64,000 nt of DNA, from contig ML769610.1 of NCBI GenBank assembly GCA_009733575.1, forward strand, positions 1 to 64,000, given 5' to 3'. Numbering within the stretch: the stretch's first letter is position 1; each line of letters starts with the position of its first letter. Origin of the DNA: Gymnopus androsaceus JB14 (lineage: Eukaryota > Basidiomycota > Agaricomycetes > Agaricales > Omphalotaceae). The position numbers and the translations under genes are program-made. The notes below the pieces were generated by a model. It ran no database searches. It was not told where the DNA came from and was given only the letters and a program-made list of their open reading frames with translations. Shown here piece after piece: positions 55,440 to 64,000 of this stretch.

Positions 55440-57047
55440 CTAATGTGAGATGGGTCCTGGTAATGTATCACTGTAACTAACATAAAGACCACCATTTGCC
55501 GCTTCATGTAGATTCAGCATCAAGCGGGACATCAGGGTGACGGAAAGGCTAAGTTCAACTTTAAAAAATCGCTCGGTATCCGAGTTATAGTAAAAACATA
55601 CCATCCAGCAAACGGTGCCAGTGTTCCTTTCAGGAAAGGCTGCATGATAATTGAAGGCTAAACAGGGAGACGAAAAGTATCAAACTAGGACAGACAGCTT
55701 ACACCAGGAATCTGGGCACATAGATTAGAATGTTTAAACGATGAAAGTGCACTCGGATGAGAAACTTACATAGAACGTGATAATGTTCACGAGGTTTGCT
55801 AAAGCCATGATACTATAGCAAATTATAATGAGCTCGAGATTGGCTCCCTGCATGACTGCCTCACAAGAAATAGATGGATCCTAAGGCAGCAACACTCAAC
55901 AGCAAGAACCATTGATTATTAAGGAGCTCACCATCTCTTACTACCACAGAAAAGAGTGAACCTCCCATCTTCCCTGTATTCACCTCAGATTCTCGTCGCA
56001 TTTGGTATGCTTTGCGCACAGTCATACTAAAAAGGAGCAAGTCGAACAGAAAAAGACCCTCCCAGCCTATGGCAGTCTCTAAATAGACTCAAGCGTAAGT
56101 ATTGCAGTTATGCATTGACCAGCCCAATTTGCCTGACACTTACTAGCTGCGCTGAAAGTCCAATTGATAGTGAATTTAGATGAACAAGGTGATTCGACGG
56201 GACTCACTCCTGTGTATCTGGCGAGGTATGACAGCCTTGATTGGGATTAGTTGAGGGGTCTCGATTGACGAGGGAGACCTGTAGGTAATATAAGGAGAGA
56301 GAACCAAGATGAGCATAGAAAACTACTTACGCCGATACTAGCACCAGTTCCTAGGATTACGATGCTCATTAGAATGACCAGCATACTTCGGCGGCACCCA
56401 TAGAGCGCGTACACCCGTAGACTAAGCAAACCTGGCTGTTATTAGTTTGAGCACAGGGATAAAAGCTCCGAGACACACCGCTGACAACGCCTTGTGTGAG
56501 TGATTGAAATACTTGATGATAGAGTTCCAAAGATTGGCAGCTGGGAGCCGCGATCACCTCAGTTATGAATACTTATTGGAAGGCCTAGGTCAACAAACCT
56601 CTCCATAAAGTGTTATTTATATGCACTATCTGAGAGATTAAGGAGAACTTACTGCGAGTGGGAGTGTTGGTATAAATAAAGAAATGCCAGCAATAATGTT
56701 TCCAAAGAAAGCAAAATAACGGTTGAGAAAAAACAGATATCCGCTAGAATTCCGAGGACGCTTCCAGATGAGCCGAATCTCGGAGTCTTTGAGGGTGTTG
56801 TAAGGAGAATTAATGTCACAAGTCGAGAAAAATCAGTTACCCAGTGTCAGGCAGTGATCTGTAATAAAGAATGGCTGTTGAGGTTAGCAAAGGTAAAGTT
56901 GACATTGAGTATTGCAGCTCACTGGAAGAAAAAAGAAATAGTATGTCCTCCAGGAACCTGTAAAGAGCTCATGATTCATGAATGATAGCCTGTAAGAGAG
57001 CGACAAGAGACTGACACAGATTCCACTTGAACGTTCCCGGCATTCAT
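55440..57047 (-). CDS. DUF6533-type multi-pass membrane protein
   Basis: The start is probably the ATG at 57047 (MNAGNVQVESVS). The DUF6533 block reads SEIRLIWKRPRNSSGYLFFL then NRYFAFFGNIIAGISLFIP. Later exons give CQSLELYHQVFQSLTQGVVS, LRVYALYGCRRSMLVILMSI with VILGTGASIGV, MTVRKAYQMRRESEVNTGKM, NLELIIICYSIMALANLVNI, and a C-terminus LMSRLMLNLHEAANGG ending PGPISH* at 55440. These make about seven hydrophobic segments in the order usual for this large basidiomycete family. The function of the family is unknown. Around ten short introns; some junctions are inferred. Confidence 0.75.
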
Positions 57048-57317
57048 ACTTGGAAAAACTTGAACAGATGATAGTGAAAATGGAGAGTGAGTCGTCGACG
57101 TGTTGAGAGTCTAACTTTCGGTTTTTTATACGTCCTACAAGACTTATTTTCTACACGGCCTGAGCAAGGCAATGATCACCATGCAACGATCTTCCTGAGT
57201 TCATCTCCCGTGTTCCAATCGTAAACTGTTAACTGCACAAATGAATGTGATGCTTGTTGTAATCAACTCTGAAAAGGACCCACAGAAGCTACGATCATTA
57301 CGATAATTGAGGTGTCC

Positions 57318-58515
57318 TTAGACCTTTTTCCCTATAGCCTCTTTCGAGGTTTTGATCAGCAATTCGTGGAACTCCTTCGGCCTCTGAAAGTGAATTCCAT
57401 GACCTGTATCCTTCCACTGAATAAACTCTGCTTCTGGCATAGCAGCTTTCAGTCTCCGTGAGTGCTTAAGCCCGACAAGATGATCATCATCTCCGCACAC
57501 GATTACAACTTTGGGAACACTCCGAGAAATCAGGCCCAAGCGATCTGATGACATGTAATGAGTGAGCGCGGCACACATTTGGGAGATGGTTCCCATGAAA
57601 TGCTGTTTCTGGGTGAGGAGCTCGCGACGAATTTCGTTCTGATGCACAGGAATGATGAGATAAGGTCGAAGAATGAAACGTGGACGATACACACCTCGAT
57701 TTGTATCTCGCGGTTTGTGCGAGAATCTCGCTCATCCTTTTGATCTAGCCAGCGCAAAGGGAACAGCATTTCCATCACAATGGGAACCTTTTTCTCGACA
57801 CCGTTAGCTAGGAAAATACTGGATGGAAATGTAAGCGTGGATCTGCATATCCTCAGCTGCATGACACACACCGTATGAGGAACTTAAGGCCTTGTAACTA
57901 TTGTAAAGTTGTTAGCACAATCAGGACGTCCATAAAGTGTACATGAGCTTACCGGAGGAAGATTATTCCAAACGTGTTTTCCACCAGGAGTAGTGACAGC
58001 CAAAATGAGAGAAGAAATTCGCGTCGGTATGCGGAACGCAATTTCTACATTTGATTCAATGAACAGACTCATTCTCTAGCAGCAAAACATACCTTGACAG
58101 ATCATCCCTCCGAAACTCGTTCCTACTAAATGAATATTATTGCTTATTTTGAGAAAGTCGAGCAAAGTAACAACATCTTCCGCCATCGCTGACGTCCTGG
58201 ATGTCCATTAGAATCAGTTGAGAGGAAATCGATGAGAGCTCACGTGTATCGGCCTGTCGGATAGCCAGAGTAGCCAACTCCTCGACTGTCGAATACAATG
58301 ACAGTGTATTCATCCTGTCGGGCAAGGAGAGCCTCCACTTGGAAGTTCCAAGCAAACGAGCTCGTGTTCAGACCATTCACGAAGACAACAGGTATAGAGC
58401 CAGTGCCATGCTGCTCGTAGTATAGCCTATGAGTCTCACCGTTCACGGTTACAGGACAAAAACCCTTGCGGGTGCATGTGGATGCGTCAAAGAGGGTTGG
58501 CAAGTCTTCGACCAT
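57318..58515 (-). CDS. Alpha/beta hydrolase
   Basis: The start at ATG 58515 (MVEDLPTLFDASTCTRKGFC) is chosen because the frame is closed by a TGA upstream of 58595. Then come VVFVNGLNTSSFAW (oxyanion region), YTVIVFDSRGVGYSGYPTGR (the DxRGxGxS loop), NNIHLVGTSFGGMICQ (nucleophile elbow GTSFGG), VVIVCGDDDHLVGLKHSR (acid Asp) and WKDTGHGIHFQRPKEFHELL (catalytic His). The complete Ser-Asp-His triad suggests an active enzyme; the substrate is unknown. Five or more exons; the exon near 57900-57740 is the least certain. It ends in GKKV* at 57318 without a signal peptide or an obvious membrane anchor. Confidence 0.82.
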
Positions 58516-58849
58516 GAAAGAGTGAGGATGGTAAGAATTAATATATTGAGGAGCGGCGTTGAGTTTGAGCGGCCTGAGATGTTCGAATACCAAGGGCGAA
58601 AATCGTCAGTAGCTGCCATGCATTGAGGATTCTTTACTCACCTAGTACTGTGCACACGCAAAGGCTTCCACTTTAGCTTCTATTGGGACAATGTCTTTGG
58701 CTGGCTGGTGTATAGTTGTGTGAACAATGCCTAATCATTGAAGTTAATCATTACGCTTAAGCGCTTATTGTTAAACGCTACGCTTTCATCGTCCATCTTC
58801 CTGTCATTTTCTCATCTTCATTAATCCAACCCAATTAGAATGAGAAATC

Positions 58850-59820
58850 TTGTATCTTTTTTATCTTATGAAATCCGTCTATCTATAGGAGCGGTTGGAC
58901 CCAAAGATAAATTTCCTCGACCTGACAATTTATCCCACTCTAAAGGTAAACAGCTACCAGCGTCTTATTGAAGGAGCGCCGTGCAATTCCATGTCGAAGG
59001 TATTTAGATGATGCTGTTGCAGTTTGCTCAGAAAGATATGGTTGTACTGAATCCTGAGGCGAGCCTACAGACGGTTGCAGATTCGAGGTTCACTCGTATA
59101 CCATTGGTATGAAGGACGAATGGGCGCATGAGCAGGAGTCGATCCTTTTACGTGCTAACACGGAGATACCAGAAATATTTTCTTTCTCAACGTCTCCGGT
59201 CAACACGAAAGTTGTCGGGATAAAAGACAGCGTGAAGGTAGCTTGCGTAGGATTCGATATTTTATTTGATTGAAATACATAGCTCGAGGGGTGAGGTCAG
59301 TACTGGGAGGATACGGGCTCATCTGTTGATTAGAATTGCTACTTTACCCCCTTCCACTAGCACGTCATGAATTCTTTCGTATTTGTAACTTGTATTGGAT
59401 TCGGATGCACCGAACGGGAATCAGACTATTCGTGGCCTCCACTCTGTATCCCTCAATCATGGTATCAGATTTGGATCCATTCCACAATGATGTCATGCTA
59501 GCATTCTTGTTATTCTGTTCCTCCTACCTCCCCCGATAACGGTCTGCGGAGAACAAGTCTGCTTGGGACAGGTTTATTAAAGAGATCCAAGAGAGAAGGT
59601 CGACCACGTCTGCGGTGTTCGACTTCCAAGAGGACTCTCGAAGTGGTGCGCGCACCACTGTTCGTTTAACCAATTCGGGCCGATGGCGAGGCACTTCTAA
59701 TTTTTTTTCAGACTAGTCCAAGCTCAGACGGGCGTATTTCGTATCTTTTTGTATCTTTTGTTGAGTATGAATTGGTCTCCTTGGTCAAATCCTTGTCCCA
59801 GCGTACTGCTGACCCAAATA
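58850..59820. repeat. Segmental duplication block, copy 2
   Basis: Ordered matches to 50617-51560 with indels: GGTTGGACCC, CTTTCTCAACGTCTCCGGTC, GGGCTCATCTGTTGATTAG, GATCCATTCCACAATGATG, TTCGACTTCCAAGAGGACTC and GAATTGGTCTCCTTGG. It has an extra GGTGCGCGCACCACTG palindrome near 59653. Confidence 0.8.
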
Positions 59821-61689
59821 CTACGGTCTGTTGGAATTCTGTCTCCTAAAGTACTTTTTGACCTCAACAAAAATTATAGACACCGTCCGGAGACTTCTCG
59901 ACAAGAGGAACTTTCTCAAGCTGATGTAGGAGTGGTGAGTCTAAGTTTACATCGTATTCCGACTCGTCCTTATTTCTCCGTCAAGAGGATCCCTACGGGT
60001 AAAAAGGAGGTGCCAAAGTCAGAACACCACCATTCTGGTGTTTCCGAGCGCTGCACAAGGTCTTTCATCCTCAATATACAGAGGGTCACCACTCGAACGA
60101 TCATTCAAACGTCTTTCCAGCGTCGGAGGAGTCTGGTGTACTAGCTCCACCATCCATGACTATCAATATCCAACGCCATTGACACCAAGAAATCACCGTA
60201 GCTAACATTGTAGCTATAATAAATATGTTGACCTTTGGATTTACGTATAACCTTTGTGACTATCATTATCATACCTGGTGAAAGAAGCGGTCCCCAAGTT
60301 TGATCTTTGCACTTCGCCCCGGTTTGTAGAAGCCATCGCTGAGATACTGCTACTTCTTGCTCAACAGGAACTCACTGAAAAGCGAATACCCCCCTTCAAC
60401 TTCACAATATCGGGGTTTCAAAATGTCAGGTTTGCAGTTCACCCCTCATGCGGTCAAAATATTTTCCGAGATGCGTTTGTAACAGCATATTCACTGCCCT
60501 AGAATCTAAACGATGAAAAAGCGTATTCTAGGATGGTAGAAAAAGATGACATCGACTTTACGGCAGGTCAAAGCGATCCATACGAATCGTCCGTGGCGCT
60601 GTTTTCCACTCTTTCGATTAAAACTCTAGTGTGTTATGGAAAATAAGAGGACGCGTAGATGCGTGAAATTTAGCTGTGTTCGCGAACACTGAAGTTGGAC
60701 GCGCTAGAACAGATCTAAATCATTTATCCATGATCGTAGTGGGACCTCCGAGGAAAAACGCTCTATTGGAAACAGAAGGAAGCTTGTAAGCAGTAAAAGG
60801 AGCTCCTCGATCATAAGTAGCTAGGAAAGGGGTCGACGATTCGCGAGCGAGCGCCTGTAGCCCACGTACAATTAAAACGGACTCGGCTGGCACATTTTCA
60901 ATACTACTATCTAATAAGCTGATAAGCTATCTGTATGTTAGCAAGGGCTTCCAGGAGGATCATGTCTTTGATTGGACTCATTGACTGACTCTAGCTGGTC
61001 GCCTGCATGTGGTCGGCACCTCATTTATGAGAATGCGCGAAGGCTCGGGGTCACCCAATAGGATGCCCTAGCGCTAGCTGGCTTTGTCAACCCGCCAAGT
61101 GGAGACGTTAGATATATACGAGCGAAGCCGGACGTGGACGGTTGGGGTGAGGTGTCGGGGGGCGCCTCATCTTGATCGTACACGGACGAGGCGGGCACAA
61201 CTAACGCTACAGTTTTTTTTTGCGACTTTAGTGATGGAAATTGTGGAGAAGTATGTAGCTTACCTTCCGAGGATGCACCACAAACTCGAGTTTTATTCGC
61301 AAAAAAGGCAAGTAATTTTGTGAGTCAGCCGCGCTGGTAGTGCGTTGTTGTGCGTCGTGAACGACTTACCAAGATCGCCGACCGCTGACCGACCGACAGT
61401 CACTCTATACGAAGATTCTAGGTTCTGTTGTGGGTACAGTATGGATTCCGCAAGACGCTGACTATGAAGGACTTGATGTATCGAATCATCGCTCCTTCGC
61501 AAATCAATTCTCGCTCGGATGGACGGTGGACAGATGCGTTAGAAACGATGCACGTGAGTCACTAAGACGCATTAGTATAAATCGCGATGATGACTTTCTC
61601 TTTGACTTGAACACTCGAGTTTTACAATTCACGTACCTGTTATCGTCTTATCCGTTACTCCGAATCATTCATCATGTGTATGAAGGCAA
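59821..61689. other. Gene-poor stretch
   Basis: No supported gene. It includes ATCCATGATCGTAGTGGGAC near 60726, shared with the region near 55147, which is another trace of segmental duplication. A plus-strand frame at 60278-60502 lacks family features. Confidence 0.4.
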
Positions 61690-61951
61690 CCAGGCAACCT
61701 GTGGTTCTTGTAGTAGGTTCCCTTCTTTGCGCTCGTTATCCTGCTGCCTTGATCTCCACATTTTAATCGTCTCCGTACAAAGCTAACATTTATCCTTTGC
61801 AGAAAAGACTTCGTGGATCGGTTGCGGCATGCACATCCCCTCTGTCATGGACAAGGTCGCCGATGACCAGCGCTGCGAATGCGAGCCTCAGGTCGAGCTC
61901 GATGGCAAGAAGTACCCTCCCAAAGCCAAGCCTGAGGCCAGTTCAGATTGA
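61690..61951 (+). CDS. Small Cys-rich (CxxC...GCG-type) protein, 3' exons
   Basis: An exon ending ATCGSC-like at 61712, a GTAGGT...TTTGCAG intron (61713-61802) and a last exon 61803-61951 join in frame to give CGSCKKTSWIGCGMHIPSVM and DKVADDQRCECEP, ending PEASSD*. A CxxC knuckle followed by TSWxGCGxHI and a Cys pair is the pattern of a common fungal small protein family of unknown function. No in-frame ATG is close upstream, so an earlier exon is missing, or the copy is truncated. Confidence 0.45.
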
Positions 61952-63478
61952 TTCATGGATGGCTGGAGGTTGCGATGAGAGATTTGAACGTTTGATGCTT
62001 GGATTTTGTTGTGGAAATGCAATATTATGGGAGCTGGAGTTGCGCAGTCACTATCTGGACGAATTGAAGAAACTGTTTAACAATGTATGCAATGAAAGAA
62101 TTGAATTTACGCACCAAATTTATCTCTACAAGTACCAGTTTGCAACGAATGAGCTTGTGCTAGTGCACATGAGACAATGAAATGTTCTTGAGGATAGCGC
62201 TTGATTATTGATCTGTGGGTTCATCCAACGTAGAGTGAGGAAGGATACGTCGTTTTCATTCTGCAGCAAGAGCAAGAGTGTATTAACTAGGCGCTCCAAC
62301 TCTGACTCTGAGCGCTAAAACGACCTTGCTCTCGACGCTCATGTGGGTCCTAGTATTGCTAGGCGGAACAATCACACCCCAATTCCAAGAATTTTGGATC
62401 CAGATGCCTCAATCAAGTCAGAGTTGAACCGCTCTTGCACTGTGCCGCCACTGTTTGGAAGGGCAAGCATAGCTAGACACGCATTTTTAGCTACAGAATC
62501 GTCACCAACGCCACCACCCTCCAGACATGACGAATAGCGTTAGCGGTAGCGGAAGCCTCAGACAAAACAGATATCCAACCAAAGAGCTCTAATGGACCAC
62601 GAACGAGAGACTGATTCTCGTCTGAGACTGCGTTTGGGAATAAATGATTTAGTACATGACGGACAGCGTGTGTATTCTCCTTCTGGCGTATGAACTGCTC
62701 ATCATCCGCTCCTTTAGGAGATCTCATTCTAAATTACACCTATCGCCGCTTCACCATCATCATAATGGTCGCATTCAATTTTACTGCTGTTATTGCTAGT
62801 TTCTTTGTTTTGCTGGAACGGAACTAGAGCCTGAATTTGCTGCGCTCCCTCTTAGTGCCATGTTATGAACCTGTTACGCTATCTTTCATCTCGAATCATT
62901 ATTCAAACCCTGCGGTACTTTGACTCAGGTCGAACGGCTTCCGGCCCAAGTCCAACAGATAGCTAATTTTATTTGCAGAGCGATCAGCGGAGGGAAGGAA
63001 GTTCTATTACCCGGCACAGTGCTTGAACTCAGCTTCGAACATTCAAAACGATCTGAGGCGTACAGTTTGCTGGGTTTATGGGAGAGGTAGATGCGTCAAA
63101 ACCGTGCTCGAGATGTTGGACGTGTCGGGACGTCAGATGCGTACCGCAAATCCGCTGTTCCACGTTGTCCTTGTACAGTGTTTGCTCCAGGCCCCTGCTG
63201 TGGATGACACCGCTTTACAATTTCCCCGGATTGAAAAGGAGAGTCAAAGCGTTGTATCGCTGACGCGGCGTGGCGATTATTCGAAAATCACATTGGCATC
63301 ATGATCTAGAGCGATATCCTGTCCACTAAGGATTTATATGCGGCATTTCAACAAGATTCAAAGAAATACAAAAGGCGTACAAAAGCACTCGACTCAAACT
63401 ACGGTCAGATTAAATATACAACTACTTGAGATGCCAAGGGGGGCAATCCTTTGTAGATAATACATTCGAACCTATGCT
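61952..63478. other. Intergenic with one doubtful minus-strand frame
   Basis: A 78-codon frame on the minus strand (62727-62491; MRSPKGADDEQFIRQKENTH) has protein-like composition but no recognised family. The rest shows no gene, hairpin or repeat I can support. Confidence 0.35.
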
Positions 63479-64000
63479 TCAAATCTTCAGGCCTACGTTG
63501 ATGTGGACGGCTTTGACTTGGGTATACCTATGTAGGGGAAAAGCAAGGTGAAACTTATCAGAGTCGATCCGTTCCAAGTTGACCGCACTCACGTATCGAT
63601 GGCATACTCGCCCATCTCACGTCCAATGCCCGATTCCTTGTAGCCACCGACGGGAACATTGTGCTCGGCGCTAATATTACAGTTGACCTTAGCGGAAATC
63701 ACTGATCAGTATTAAGCTTTTTCAAAGCAGAAGCTACGACTTACCCATGCTGTCCCAGCTTCAAGGGCGTTTGAAACTCTGATTGCCCTGCTGACATTTT
63801 CCGTGAAAACAGCACAACCGAGCCCGTAATTGGTATCATTAGCCATTTCGATGACCTCTGTGAAAAAGTTAGAACGCGTAGCTTGGGCCATTCATGGCAA
63901 ATGTCACTGACCTTCTTCAGTCCTGAACTTGATCACGGCTGCCACAGGCCCGAAAACTTCTTCTTGAACGATCTTCATTGCGGGAGTGCAGTCAGCGAAG
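63479..64000 (-). CDS. Aldehyde dehydrogenase, second copy (C-terminal part, runs off the edge)
   Basis: The minus strand from the edge reads the ALDH end: [53 protein letters not shown], then VNCNISAEHNVPVGGYKESG, IGREMGEYAIDT and [15 protein letters not shown] (stop at 63479). Intron positions match copy 1. The exon and intron between 64000 and about 63690 are >95% like copy 1, while the exon after that is clearly diverged. Confidence 0.85.

Noticed and set aside
60278..60502. 74-codon plus-strand frame as a gene
   Set aside because: No ATG context, introns or family signal; it lies in gene-poor duplicated DNA.

Overview
The window is nuclear DNA of a filamentous basidiomycete, most likely an Agaricomycete. 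Genes carry many ~45-60 bp GT-AG introns. The resident proteins are typical of that group: a Cdc11/AspA-type septin, an Arl3/ARFRP1-type GTPase, a DUF6533 membrane protein and an NB-ARC/TPR STAND protein. The transposon types (Plavaka/Tnp2-like, hAT, chromodomain Ty3/Gypsy) are also typical. No rRNA, canonical tRNA, CRISPR or prokaryotic-style operon was seen.

Layout. (1) 1-6.7 kb: the tail of a decayed Plavaka/DUF6830-type transposase, a decaying multi-intron gene with an acidic middle and an Asn/Gly-rich tail, then mostly non-coding DNA. (2) 6.7-16.4 kb: a degenerate chromodomain Ty3/Gypsy element (Gypsy-1) with an antisense gene encoding a Zn2Cys6-like cluster, one LTR, and a second gag start beyond the LTR; it abuts a truncated host-type gene. 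(3) 16.5-25 kb: a stack of non-autonomous elements and a broken hAT transposase gene. (4) 25-40 kb: a CACTA/Tnp2-like transposase gene on the minus strand, split by a full-length Gypsy element (Gypsy-2, 26631-37535, identical 5-bp target duplications). Gypsy-2 contains further insertions and a 25-N gap flanked by what looks like a false 1.66-kb assembly duplication. (5) 40-44.3 kb: an NLR-like gene with a degenerate first NTPase unit, a canonical second one and twelve 42-residue TPRs; its 3' end is cut by a small element. (6) 44.7-46.7 kb: an element with mariner-like ends. (7) 47.4-58.6 kb: a quiet housekeeping stretch (septin, Arl3-type GTPase, aldehyde dehydrogenase, DUF6533 protein, alpha/beta hydrolase). 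(8) 58.6-64 kb: gene-poor DNA made partly of segmental duplications of region 7, ending in an inverted second copy of the aldehyde dehydrogenase.

The most informative signal is the nested transposon record, read from target-site duplications. Family A (7691-8334, 12560-13209, 19814-20440) has exact 7-bp duplications, conserved but dissimilar outer ends, exchangeable inner inverted repeats and a telomere-like TTAGGG core. Family B (24396-24783, 28633-29132, 40260-40772) has CAAGGGG ends and exact 8-bp duplications. Family C (17444-19753, 26893-27208, 30863-31815) has CATCAG/CATCAGG ends, 2-bp duplications and CCTGAGG/CCTAGG-rich subterminal arrays. Removing the insertion plus one target copy restores a reading frame at 7691, 24396 and 40260, which supports those boundaries. 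All calls come from reading the sequence; no database search was run.
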